Shown here piece by piece: positions 39,888-48,130 of a stretch of DNA of 48,444 nucleotides. This stretch comes from Chloroflexota bacterium (GTDB lineage: Bacteria; Chloroflexota; Dehalococcoidia; Lucifugimonadales; UBA3495): contig VXOH01000071.1 in assembly GCA_009840135.1 (NCBI GenBank), forward strand, positions 1 to 48,444. Reading direction: 5' to 3'. The position numbers and the translations under genes were made by a program. Position 1 is the first letter of the stretch. Each line of letters begins with the position of its first letter. The notes beneath the pieces were generated by a model. It was not told the DNA's origin. It made no database searches and worked only from the letters and a program-made list of their open reading frames with translations.

Positions 39888-41063
39888 ATGACAATGCAAT
39901 CATCCAACTTGCTGCCGGCCTTGCGGGAACTACCTAGCGGGGATGAATCAGGGCAAGAGCGGTCTTTCCGGGAAAACATCACCGGCATCGTGAACATGGA
40001 CCGGGCGATGTATGGTGCGGAGTTTGCGACAGGGGTGTCAGGCGGGTTGTGGGGGATTTTAGACAGTGCAAATGTCGACGACACGTTAGCAGAAGCATTC
40101 TTAAAGCAGTACCCAAATGAGGCAGAAGCTCAGTCGTTGTATGAACAATGGCAAGAAATGATGGAAAGAGGGCCTGAGTCCATGAAGGGGTTCGTTGGAG
40201 GCCTAAAGGGGAAGGTTGCTGAGATTGAATTGGCATCTGACTTGGAGCAAAGAGGCTTTTCCAACGTGGAAATTCATCCAGACCCCAGTCATCCTATCTG
40301 GGACATCAAGGCTGAGACGCCAGATGGGAACGAAATCCTAATACAAGTCAAAACTGGCGGGGAAGACCGTGTGTCAGAAATTCGCAACCTTATGACTGAA
40401 AATGAAGATGTCCATTATGCAGTCAGCACCGAGATTTACGATAAACTCGTTGAGTCCGCACCGGAAGAATTAATTGAGAGACTGATCGACGTGGGCCAAA
40501 ACTACCACTTGATAGAAGGGATGAAGGACGGACTTAATACCCTTGTGGGCAATTTGGGAATCGACATACCTGACGGAATTGTAGAGATTATCCCTTACTC
40601 CGGCGCGATTTTCGCGTCAGCGCGCCTGATCATGAATATCATCAAGACAAAAAAGGATTACAACACCCCTGACCTCAGCACCAAGGCCAGGGTACAAACC
40701 GTTCAGACTCTTGCCCTGCTTGCCCAAGTTGGTCCTAAAACTCTCTTATCTATTGTGGCTGGCAAAGGTGGAGCTATAGGAGGAGGAACACTAGGCACTG
40801 CGGCTGGGACCGTAGTCCCTGGAATTGGGAATGCCATTGGGGGTGGTGTTGGCACTATCGCTGGTGGTATAGGTGGCGCATTCGTTGGATATAGGATTGG
40901 CAATTATTTGGGCAAGCACCTTGAACCTCATGCCATAAACTTGGCTCTCAAACTTACCAATCTAACCTACGACGACCTGTTCTACTACAAGAACAAGCCA
41001 CGCATAGACAACGTGGCACTGAGCTACCAGGAAACGGCTAGAACATTTGCCTTGCCGGCCTGA
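39888..41063 (+). CDS. PD-(D/E)XK-like domain fused to glycine-zipper membrane domain
   Basis: 391 residues. Residues 105-160 carry KVAEIELASDLEQRGF, PIWDIKAETPDG and EILIQVKTG, giving Glu112, Asp139 and Gln153-x-Lys155, the pattern of Mrr-like nucleases. Residues 295-342 are a glycine zipper (GGAIGGGTLGTAAGTVVPGI and onward) typical of membrane-inserting or pore-forming helices. Between them is a helical part (DGIVEIIPYSGAIFASARLI). ATG 39888 follows AGAGG. The nuclease plus pore-like combination resembles effectors of defence or toxin systems, which is inference. It is more AT-rich than the neighbouring genes. Confidence 0.7.
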   Translation: MTMQSSNLLPALRELPSGDESGQERSFRENITGIVNMDRAMYGAEFATGVSGGLWGILDSANVDDTLAEAFLKQYPNEAEAQSLYEQWQEMMERGPESMKGFVGGLKGKVAEIELASDLEQRGFSNVEIHPDPSHPIWDIKAETPDGNEILIQVKTGGEDRVSEIRNLMTENEDVHYAVSTEIYDKLVESAPEELIERLIDVGQNYHLIEGMKDGLNTLVGNLGIDIPDGIVEIIPYSGAIFASARLIMNIIKTKKDYNTPDLSTKARVQTVQTLALLAQVGPKTLLSIVAGKGGAIGGGTLGTAAGTVVPGIGNAIGGGVGTIAGGIGGAFVGYRIGNYLGKHLEPHAINLALKLTNLTYDDLFYYKNKPRIDNVALSYQETARTFALPA

Positions 41064-41083
41064 GTCGGAACGAATCCCCGCTC

Positions 41084-41452
41084 CTACCGCCCCCCGTGCC
41101 TGTCTCGCCCATACTGGTTCAGGTACCCGATCCAGGCGTCGCCCTTGCGGCTCTCCAGGGTGACTTCGGGCCCAAAGGACGGGTCCTGGAAACGCTTTCG
41201 ATGGGCATGTTTGGCCGCCGCGTAAACAACCAGCATCCCACCGGCCAGGCCGATTGCGGCCGCAATCACCGAGATGATAAGAGGATTATCAACCAGGAAG
41301 CATAGCGCCCCTCCGCCGCAGGCGATGCTGATTACCAGGTTGGGCATTATGGGCAGCAGCGCGGCGCAGACAATCCCAACCAGGATCATTCGTACCCATC
41401 CCCCGATTCCCAGCTTGAATTTCTTGTCCTGCTCAGTCGAATCTGCCATCAT
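41084..41452 (-). CDS. Small membrane protein (122 aa)
   Basis: Convergent with the preceding cassette. Helices at about residues 17-35 (WVRMILVGIVCAALLPIM), 36-52 and 57-80 (LIISVIAAAIGLAGGMLVVY), then a basic region (AKHAHRKRF) and a polar tail. Three membrane spans or a hairpin plus anchor. No family recognised; two tandem ATG codons make the start ambiguous by one codon. Confidence 0.6.
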   Translation of the reverse strand: MMADSTEQDKKFKLGIGGWVRMILVGIVCAALLPIMPNLVISIACGGGALCFLVDNPLIISVIAAAIGLAGGMLVVYAAAKHAHRKRFQDPSFGPEVTLESRKGDAWIGYLNQYGRDRHGGR

Positions 41453-41743
41453 CCCATTACCTCCCGAATCCCGAATCCGGCGGCTTGAGGCCAGAGTTAC
41501 CGGCCCGCCTCTTCGGGCGCCAAATCCCCCACAAGGTAGTCTCCCTGAATCTTACCGTCAAGCCCGTGGCGTTGCAGTGTCTTAACCCTTCCTCGGCCTC
41601 CCAATCCTCACCGCGTTTGCGCGTCAACCAAATTGCTCCGCACCTCTATCCACTAAATTTTCTTATTGCAGTTTCCACAAAGATTAGTTATAATTTATGC
41701 AATTAACACATTGAATAGATTGCTAAGGGGGAGGCATTCCTTT
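41453..41743. other. Intergenic region with promoter
   Basis: About 290 bases between divergent genes. Apart from the promoter at 41666-41694 and a strong GGGGGAGG ribosome site at about 41728-41734, nothing is seen. Confidence 0.5.
41666..41694 (+). promoter_or_regulatory. Promoter for the methyltransferase gene
   Basis: TTGCAG (41666-41671), 17-bp spacer, perfect TATAAT (41689-41694). Predicted start near 41701, about 43 bases before ATG 41744. Confidence 0.7.
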
Positions 41744-42550
41744 ATGTCTGACTCCCACGCTGTTCCCCTTTACGACAATATCGGCGTCAACTACGACGCC
41801 ACCCGCCGGGCTGACCCTTTCCTCGCTGGGCGGCTTGTTCACCACCTGCGGCCCTACTCCGGGGGGCGATTTCTCGACCTGGCCTGCGGCACGGGCAACT
41901 ACACCGTGACAATGGCCGAAGAGAGCGGGTCCTGGCACGGTACCTGGCACGGGCTGGACCTGTCATCGGGAATGCTCCGGACAGCCCTCGGGAAGGGCGG
42001 CAATGTCCACCTGTGCCAGGGTAACGCCGCTGCCCTGCCCTTTAGGGCCGACAGCTTTGCCGGCGCCATCTGCACCATGGCCCTCCATCACCTGGCATCA
42101 CTACTTCCCGTATTCCAGGAGCTTTTCCGGGTTGTTGACCGGGGCAGGCTGGTCATCTTCACCTCCACGGCGGAGCAGATGCGGGGCTACTGGCTGAACG
42201 AGTACTTCCCCATAGCCATGGCGCGCTCCACCACGCAGATGCCATCCCTAGACTTGGTACTGGAGTCACTGGCCGCGGCGGGATTTACCCTGGAATGCAC
42301 CGAGAAATATGACGTCCGGCCCGACCTTCAGGACATGTTCCTGTATGCCGGCAAGGATCGTCCCCAATTCTACCTGGACGAAGAGATGCGGCGGGGCATC
42401 TCGACCTTTTCCACCCAGTCTGACCCGGAAGAGTTGGCCGCAGGTTGCCAGCGACTGCAACATGACATGGCGTCGGGCCGCATCAACGAAGTGGCCGAAA
42501 GTTACCGCAACGACGGTGGAGACTACATCTTCGTGGTGGCGGTCAATTAG
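41744..42550 (+). CDS. Class I SAM-dependent methyltransferase (type 11)
   Basis: 268 residues. Starts at ATG 41744 (MSDSHAVPLYDNIGVNYDATRRAD) after a strong ribosome site; the frame upstream runs through the promoter. SAM motifs: RFLDLACGTGNYTVTMAEES near residue 46, GLDLSSGMLRTAL, and GAICTMALHHLASLLPVFQE. The C-terminal 130 residues (STTQMPSLDLVLESL, then a helical end) are a substrate region without a clear match. Substrate unknown. Confidence 0.88.
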   Translation: MSDSHAVPLYDNIGVNYDATRRADPFLAGRLVHHLRPYSGGRFLDLACGTGNYTVTMAEESGSWHGTWHGLDLSSGMLRTALGKGGNVHLCQGNAAALPFRADSFAGAICTMALHHLASLLPVFQELFRVVDRGRLVIFTSTAEQMRGYWLNEYFPIAMARSTTQMPSLDLVLESLAAAGFTLECTEKYDVRPDLQDMFLYAGKDRPQFYLDEEMRRGISTFSTQSDPEELAAGCQRLQHDMASGRINEVAESYRNDGGDYIFVVAVN

Positions 42551-42645
42551 CCTCAAGTGCGGCCATAGCTTATTCCTGACCAGTGGCTACGGATTCCACA
42601 GTACGTCTCTCTGTTCGTCCGCGAACTTCGATTGCCGTCAACCCG

Positions 42646-44133
42646 CTAGCCGGATTCTCCCCGATAAGCCTCGTCCAGCAGGTCCACCACATGCGCAACT
42701 TTCCGGCCGGACGCCGTGCAGCCCGTAGAGCCCGTGGAATTCAGCCCCTGCTCTATCTGCATCATGCAGCCGGGGTTGGCGGTTGCCACCTGCTCGGCGT
42801 CTGTGGCGCCGATGTTCTGCAGCTTGGTATCCAGTATCTGGCCGGAGAGGCCAGGCTGCACCATGGAGTAGAAGCCGGCTCCCCCGCAGCACATGGATGA
42901 GGCTTCCATTTCAACCAGCTCAAGGCCCGGTATGGCCTTCATCAAGTCGCGCGGCTGGCGTGTAATTCTCTGGGCATGGGCCAGGTGGCAGGGGTCCTGG
43001 TAGGTTACCCGCCGGTCCACCCGTCCCCGCGGAGGGTCCAGGGGCAGGTCTGCCAGAAACTCCGTTATATCCCTGGTGACCTCCGAGAAGCGGCGGGCAG
43101 CCTCTGCATATTCCGGGTCATTCTTCAGTAGTTCCCCGTACTCCTTCATGTTGGAGCCGCAGCCGGCCGATGCGGTGATTATCCGGTAATCCGGATAGTC
43201 GGCCCCCGCCGCCAAGAATATATCCATGTTCCGACGGGCCAGGCGGCGAGCCGTTTCCAGGTCGCCGGCGTGGAGGTTCAGGGCGCCGCAGCACACCTGT
43301 CCGGGGGGCACCGTCACGTTGCAGCCGTTGCGGGTCAGGACTCGCACCGCCGCCCGCATGGTGTCTCCCTCCATCAGGGGCATTACGCAACCGGACAGCA
43401 ACGCAACGGTGGGAGTTGCTACCTCTCCGGCCACCGGTGCGGATGAGTTCCCCGTGGCTATGGGCGTTCGTCGAGGCTGGGCCGGATGGACCTGGTCGCT
43501 GGGCCCGAAAAATGGTTCACTGAAGTCCGGAAGTTGTGCTTCCATATGCCCCAGGGTTCGGGGCAGCAGCTTGAACAGTCCGATAGCCCGCACCAGGGAG
43601 CGCAGCCCCGTGCGCTGGTACAGTCGCAAAAGGTGGGCGCCCAAGCGCAGCCGCCGGGGATGGGGCAGGGCAGCCCTCAGGAATAAGCGGTCCACCCGCT
43701 TCAGGTCAGACCCCTGCTTCCCCTGGGACAGCGTCTGAAAACGGGTGTACTCCATGATTCGGCCGTAGGGAACACCAGAAGGACAGACCGCCTCGCAGGC
43801 CCGGCACTGGAGACACATTTCCCAGTGGGAGACAATCCGTTCGCTGATGCCAACCCTTCCCTCGTGGACGGCCCGCATCAGGGCGATACGACCCCGGGGC
43901 GATTCGGTTTCGACCCGCAGGGTGGTGTAAGTAGGACAGGAGCTAAGGCAAAGGCCGCAGTGAACGCACCGGTACAGGTCGGCCTCCGATGGTACGTCAA
44001 CGCCGCTGAAGCCGGCCTCATCGTTGAGGGGCTGCTCCGCCCCAGGCAAAAGCGCGGAATGGGGATTGGAGTGGCTCCCAGTATCAGTGGTAGTAGCGGT
44101 AGTAGTGGCAGTAGTAGAACCTGCTTCGGCCAT
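42646..44133 (-). CDS. glcF: Glycolate oxidase iron-sulfur subunit GlcF
   Basis: 495 residues. Two 4Fe-4S motifs, CVHCGLCLSSCPTY and CLQCRACEAVCPSGVP, are followed by two cysteine-rich CCG domains (VCCGALNLHAGD, then SSMCCGGAGFYSM). It passes electrons from glycolate oxidation to the membrane chain. The N-terminus has a Thr/Ala tract (STTATTTATTTDT) encoded by triplet repeats, not usual for GlcF. Third gene of glcDEF; nine bases separate it from glcE. Confidence 0.93.
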   Translation of the reverse strand: MAEAGSTTATTTATTTDTGSHSNPHSALLPGAEQPLNDEAGFSGVDVPSEADLYRCVHCGLCLSSCPTYTTLRVETESPRGRIALMRAVHEGRVGISERIVSHWEMCLQCRACEAVCPSGVPYGRIMEYTRFQTLSQGKQGSDLKRVDRLFLRAALPHPRRLRLGAHLLRLYQRTGLRSLVRAIGLFKLLPRTLGHMEAQLPDFSEPFFGPSDQVHPAQPRRTPIATGNSSAPVAGEVATPTVALLSGCVMPLMEGDTMRAAVRVLTRNGCNVTVPPGQVCCGALNLHAGDLETARRLARRNMDIFLAAGADYPDYRIITASAGCGSNMKEYGELLKNDPEYAEAARRFSEVTRDITEFLADLPLDPPRGRVDRRVTYQDPCHLAHAQRITRQPRDLMKAIPGLELVEMEASSMCCGGAGFYSMVQPGLSGQILDTKLQNIGATDAEQVATANPGCMMQIEQGLNSTGSTGCTASGRKVAHVVDLLDEAYRGESG

Positions 44134-44142
44134 TGAAGCCCC

Positions 44143-45522
44143 CTAGATTCTTCCGATGAATCGACCGGGATTGAGCAAGCCCGCCGGATCAAACTTTTCC
44201 TTTATGCGCCGCATGATTTGCAGTTCCGACTCTCCGGCGCACCCTTCCCACACATCTATGGCAGCCTTTACCGGTTTGGCGCAGTGTTCCACCACTACGG
44301 TGCCGCCCAGACTTCGGGCCAAAGCTCGCACCCGCGCTATTTCCGCCACCGCTCCGTCAATTTCCTGGCCCCCCTGGGCAAAAGGATTCACCCAATGGAA
44401 AACCTGAACCGTGCCAAAGCCCACGTCAGCTATGACTCCCGTTCCCGCAACAGGCTGCAAGGCGTCAAGAAACTGCTCAAGGACGCTGGGTGGCAGGTCA
44501 ATCTTCAAGCCAAGAAATGGCCTGGTCTGTTCATCCCACCCCAGGTCGGTCACTCTTTGGGCCAGGGAGACGGTATCCGACTCCTGCAAACGGTCAATGT
44601 TGGCGGCTCCCGCATCGGAAAGCACGCTGGCCGACTCTTCAACACGCCGCGCCGTGGCCCGGGGACGACCCTCCGCCAGGGCAAGAATCAGCCCATCCGC
44701 ACCGGATGGGAGGTTTGGAAGGTCCAGGTTCAGCCTTTCGGCAGAGGCCCTGTTCACCACCTGCACCCCTTGAGGCACAAAGACCTGGGATACGAGAGAC
44801 CGGCCTGCTGACAGCGCCTCCTTCAGGGTCGGGAAAGAGGCGGCCAGACCCGCTCGCGCCTCTGCCCTGGGTGTCAGCTTGAAAGAAGCCTCCAAAATGA
44901 CGCCCAGCGTTCCCAGCGAGCCGGTGTAAAGTTTGTTCAGATCATACCCCGTTACGTTCTTTACCACCCGACCACCGGACTTGGTTTCCTGACCCCCGGC
45001 TCCCACCACGGTAACGCCAATCAGCCAGTCCCTGGGCAACCCGTAGGCAAAGCGCAGCGGGCCGCTGCAGTTGGTGGCCAGGATACCGCCAATGGTAGCC
45101 CGGCCGGGGAAAGGGGCTTCCAGCGGCGCCAGCTTTTCGCCGTGGGCCAGTTCCCGCCGCATGTCTTCCAACGCGATACCCGCCTCCACCGTAGCAGTCA
45201 GGTCCGCAGGCTGGTAGTCAGTAACCCGGTTGAGCCTGGAAAGGTCTAGGACAACGTCAATGCGGTCTGGCAGGTTGCCCAGGCCGGCTAAAATTCCGCC
45301 GCCGTAAGGGCTGACTTTGGCTCCGGTCTGGGACGCCCATCGCATGACCTGGGCAACACCCTTTCGGTCCCCTGGTTGAACCACTGCCGGGGGAACAACG
45401 TCGTCTATGGAGTAGCTGTCTGTGGGCAATACCGCATCGGCGCCCAAAAGACCGGCGAGCTGTTGAGAAATGGGGGAAGTCAAAGGCTTATCACGCGGCG
45501 GTGAGGAATCGCCCCTAGACAT
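44143..45522 (-). CDS. glcE: Glycolate oxidase FAD-binding subunit GlcE
   Basis: A FAD-binding type 4 oxidase of about 459 residues. VSPYGGGILAGLGNLPDRID and PGRATIGGILATNCSGPLRF are FAD-binding segments, followed by VKNVTGYDLNKLYTGSLGTL typical of GlcE. ATG 45522 overlaps the end of glcD by eight bases; TTG 45537 is an alternative. The C-terminus (RIKEKFDPAGLLNPGRF) has the family's closing motif. Works with GlcD and GlcF. Confidence 0.93.
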   Translation of the reverse strand: MSRGDSSPPRDKPLTSPISQQLAGLLGADAVLPTDSYSIDDVVPPAVVQPGDRKGVAQVMRWASQTGAKVSPYGGGILAGLGNLPDRIDVVLDLSRLNRVTDYQPADLTATVEAGIALEDMRRELAHGEKLAPLEAPFPGRATIGGILATNCSGPLRFAYGLPRDWLIGVTVVGAGGQETKSGGRVVKNVTGYDLNKLYTGSLGTLGVILEASFKLTPRAEARAGLAASFPTLKEALSAGRSLVSQVFVPQGVQVVNRASAERLNLDLPNLPSGADGLILALAEGRPRATARRVEESASVLSDAGAANIDRLQESDTVSLAQRVTDLGWDEQTRPFLGLKIDLPPSVLEQFLDALQPVAGTGVIADVGFGTVQVFHWVNPFAQGGQEIDGAVAEIARVRALARSLGGTVVVEHCAKPVKAAIDVWEGCAGESELQIMRRIKEKFDPAGLLNPGRFIGRI

Positions 45523-47014
45523 AGAAATCGGGGTCAACCTGCGTCGGAGTTCGCTGGGTCACCGGCACGTATTCTTCGCCATCCGGGAAAATTTTTCCGG
45601 GGTTCAGGCGTCCCGAGGGAGCGAAGGCATCGCGCACCAGCCGCATGGCTTCCATATCATGCTCAGTGTAAACCAGGGGCATGAACTGCTTCTTTTCCAG
45701 TCCAATCCCATGCTCACCGCTCAGGCTGCCGCCCATTTCCACGCAGTATTCCATCAACTCCGAAGCCCCGGCCATGGCCCGTTCCTTGACACCCGGCTCT
45801 CTTTCGTCAAAGAGCATGCAGGGGTGCAGGTTGCCGTCTCCCGCATGGAACACGTTGGCGATGATAATTCCGTATTTCTCGGAAACCTCCGAGACCTTTC
45901 GAAGCACCTGCGTCAGCCGGGTTCGGGGCACCACGCCATCCACCAGGTAGTAGTTGGGAGCTATGGTGCCAAAGGCCCCGAAAGCCGTCTTGCGGCCCAG
46001 CCACAGGCGTTCCCGTTCGCTGTCTTCTTCAGCAACCCGAACTTCGTTGGCCCCCGTTTCCCACAGGGCCGACTCCACCTCCCGACTTACCTCGTCCACC
46101 TCCTCCCAGAGACCTTCCAGCTCAATCAGGAGGACGGCTCCGGCATCGTCAGGATAGCCGGCATCCGTTACGTTCTGGACCGCGCGTATGCTGAGAGCGT
46201 CGATCATCTCCAGGGCGGCGGGCACAATCCCGTGGCCGATGACCGCCGAAACGGCGCTGCAGGCCGACTCTATATCCGGAAAAATGCCCAGGAACGTCCT
46301 TACCGTTTCCGGCAGGGGCAGCAACCGGACCTTTATTTTCGTAGCTATGCCGAAGGTGCCTTCAGAACCGACAAAGACGCCGCGCAGGTCGTAGCCCGGC
46401 ACCTGTCGGGCCGATCCTCCCAGCTGTACCAGGGTACCGTCCTCCAGGGCCACTTCCATGCCCAGTACGTGGTTGGTAGTGGTGCCGTAGGCCAGGCAAT
46501 GGGGGCCACCGGCGTTCTCGGCGATGTTGCCCCCCAGGCTGCAGGCTTTTTGGCTCGAAGGGTCGGGCGCATAGCGCATCCCAAACTTGCGGACGTGGGT
46601 GTCCAGGTCCAAGTTAATAACTCCCGGTTCTATGGTGGCCGTCAGATTCTCCGTATCTACTTCCAGGATCCGGTTCATTCGGGTAAAGGCAATCTGGATG
46701 CCGCCAGGAGGAGCCAGGGCTCCTCCGCTCAGTCCGGTGCCGGATCCCCGTCCAACAAGGGGAACTCCTTCATCGTAAGCCAGCGCCAGCACACGGCTTA
46801 CCTGGTCTGCATCGGAAGGCAGCGCCACCGCCCTGGGCATGGACCGGTCCACGGAACCATCGTACTCGTACACCAGCAGATCCTCGGGGTGATGGATAAC
46901 ATAGTCAGGTCCGACTATATCCTGCAAACGGTGGATGAACTCAGAAGGCTGCACGTTGTCCTCCATCCATGTATGAGCCGATGCCGCGAAACTGCGAAAG
47001 CCGTCAATCCGCAT
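45515..47014 (-). CDS. glcD: Glycolate oxidase catalytic subunit GlcD
   Basis: FAD-dependent oxidase of 499 residues. VPLVGRGSGTGLSGGALAP, the PDPSSQKACSLGGNIAENAGG block and VLRKVSEVSEKYG are characteristic; ends with DAFAPSGRLNPGKIFPDG and SGEHGIGLEKKQF near the active site. Oxidises glycolate (or D-lactate in related enzymes) to glyoxylate. First gene of the glc operon. ATG 47014; an ATG 16 residues on (MEDNVQPSEF) is also possible. Confidence 0.94.
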   Translation of the reverse strand: MRIDGFRSFAASAHTWMEDNVQPSEFIHRLQDIVGPDYVIHHPEDLLVYEYDGSVDRSMPRAVALPSDADQVSRVLALAYDEGVPLVGRGSGTGLSGGALAPPGGIQIAFTRMNRILEVDTENLTATIEPGVINLDLDTHVRKFGMRYAPDPSSQKACSLGGNIAENAGGPHCLAYGTTTNHVLGMEVALEDGTLVQLGGSARQVPGYDLRGVFVGSEGTFGIATKIKVRLLPLPETVRTFLGIFPDIESACSAVSAVIGHGIVPAALEMIDALSIRAVQNVTDAGYPDDAGAVLLIELEGLWEEVDEVSREVESALWETGANEVRVAEEDSERERLWLGRKTAFGAFGTIAPNYYLVDGVVPRTRLTQVLRKVSEVSEKYGIIIANVFHAGDGNLHPCMLFDEREPGVKERAMAGASELMEYCVEMGGSLSGEHGIGLEKKQFMPLVYTEHDMEAMRLVRDAFAPSGRLNPGKIFPDGEEYVPVTQRTPTQVDPDFYV

Positions 47015-47194
47015 GGCGATGATAGAGCAAAGGCGGGCCTGGTGGCAAGGCGGGCGGGTTACCTTCTGCCCCCCAAACTTGCGTAGCTGCTATCGTGGGT
47101 TTATAGTTGTTTTAACGAACTGCAGGCTATGGACTTGGCGCCCCCTTGTCGGCGCCCTTTTGGAATGGCGGTGACGACCGGCCCTGGAGCGAAA

Positions 47195-47644
47195 ATGACG
47201 CAACAAGAACTGGTGGCCTGGCTGCGGGAGTGGGGCGTAAGGGTCACTCCGCAAAGGCTGGCCATCGCTGAGGCCGTGCTCAATTCCACTGATCACCCCT
47301 CGGTTCAACAGATTTATGAGCGTGTGAGGGATCACTTCCCCTCAATGACCCTGGCAACCATCTATTCTACCTTGGGTGTGCTGGAAAAAAGCGGACTCAT
47401 CCAGGAATTGCCCTTTGCCAAGCAGTCCAGGTTCGAGTCCAACCTTGAGCCCCACGTGAACCTGGTCTGCATTGAGTGCGGCAACGTTGTTGACTCAGAC
47501 CTGGGACAGGATGCGGTGCTGAAGCTCAAGTCGCTGATATCCAGGGAGTCCAACTTCGATGTTGCCTGGCAGAGGGTGGATTTCCACGGCTGGTGCCGCA
47601 GGTGTGCCGCCAATCGGAAAACCCCCGAAAGATACCCCGCCTGA
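47195..47644 (+). CDS. Fur-family transcriptional regulator (PerR/Fur-like)
   Basis: About 149 residues. The winged-helix region (VRVTPQRLAIAEAVLNSTDH, then LATIYSTLGVLEKSGLI) has the Fur DNA-recognition pattern. The C-terminal domain has CIECGNVVD and GWCRRCAAN, i.e. two CxxC zinc pairs, and HVNLVC. ATG 47195 with GGAG eight bases upstream is preferred to ATG 47129 or 47165. It is divergent from glcD; a role in metal or peroxide response is likely, and regulation of glcD is possible but unsupported. Confidence 0.9.
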   Translation: MTQQELVAWLREWGVRVTPQRLAIAEAVLNSTDHPSVQQIYERVRDHFPSMTLATIYSTLGVLEKSGLIQELPFAKQSRFESNLEPHVNLVCIECGNVVDSDLGQDAVLKLKSLISRESNFDVAWQRVDFHGWCRRCAANRKTPERYPA

Positions 47645-47712
47645 CGGTCTCTTCTATGGCGGAAGTCAGAAATGTCCGCCGGCGCCTCACCCCGGATTGA
47701 GAAACGTTCCTG

Positions 47713-48075
47713 ATGATTAACAGCGTAGTGGGAATTACCCTCTGGACCGACGACCTGGACCGGCTGTACCGGTTCTACAATGACCTGTTGCGCCTGCCCC
47801 TGCATTCCAATCACGGCGATTTCATCTCCTTCCAGTTGGGAGAGAACATGCGCTTTAACATTGGAATTCATGACGGGGTCAGCGGGACCAGCGGCGACCC
47901 TTTCCGTATGATGCCTCACCTCGGTGTTGAAGATATCCACGGCGAACACCGCCGCCTTGCCCAGGCCGGGGTCGAGTTCCTGCGCCCACCTGAGCAGGAG
48001 CACTGGGGCGGATGGGTGGCCACCTTCAAGGACCCGGACGGCAACGTTCTGCAGATGCTCCAGTTCCCCACCTGA
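47713..48075 (+). CDS. VOC (glyoxalase/bleomycin-resistance) fold protein
   Basis: 120 residues with the paired beta-alpha-beta-beta-beta layout: ITLWTDDLDRLYRFYNDLLR, FISFQLGENMRFNIG, then VEDIHGEHRRLAQAGVEFL and ATFKDPDGNVLQMLQF. The family includes dioxygenases, glyoxalases and binding proteins; metal ligands cannot be assigned with confidence. ATG 47713. Confidence 0.85.
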   Translation: MINSVVGITLWTDDLDRLYRFYNDLLRLPLHSNHGDFISFQLGENMRFNIGIHDGVSGTSGDPFRMMPHLGVEDIHGEHRRLAQAGVEFLRPPEQEHWGGWVATFKDPDGNVLQMLQFPT

Positions 48076-48130
48076 TTCCTCTTCCTTACCTCGCGTAGCT
48101 ACTGACACCAGCCTGTTGCTGGCCGGGTGT

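Noticed and set aside
45470-47086. 538-residue plus-strand frame opposite glcD
   Set aside because: Antisense shadow produced by GC-rich codon bias over glcD.
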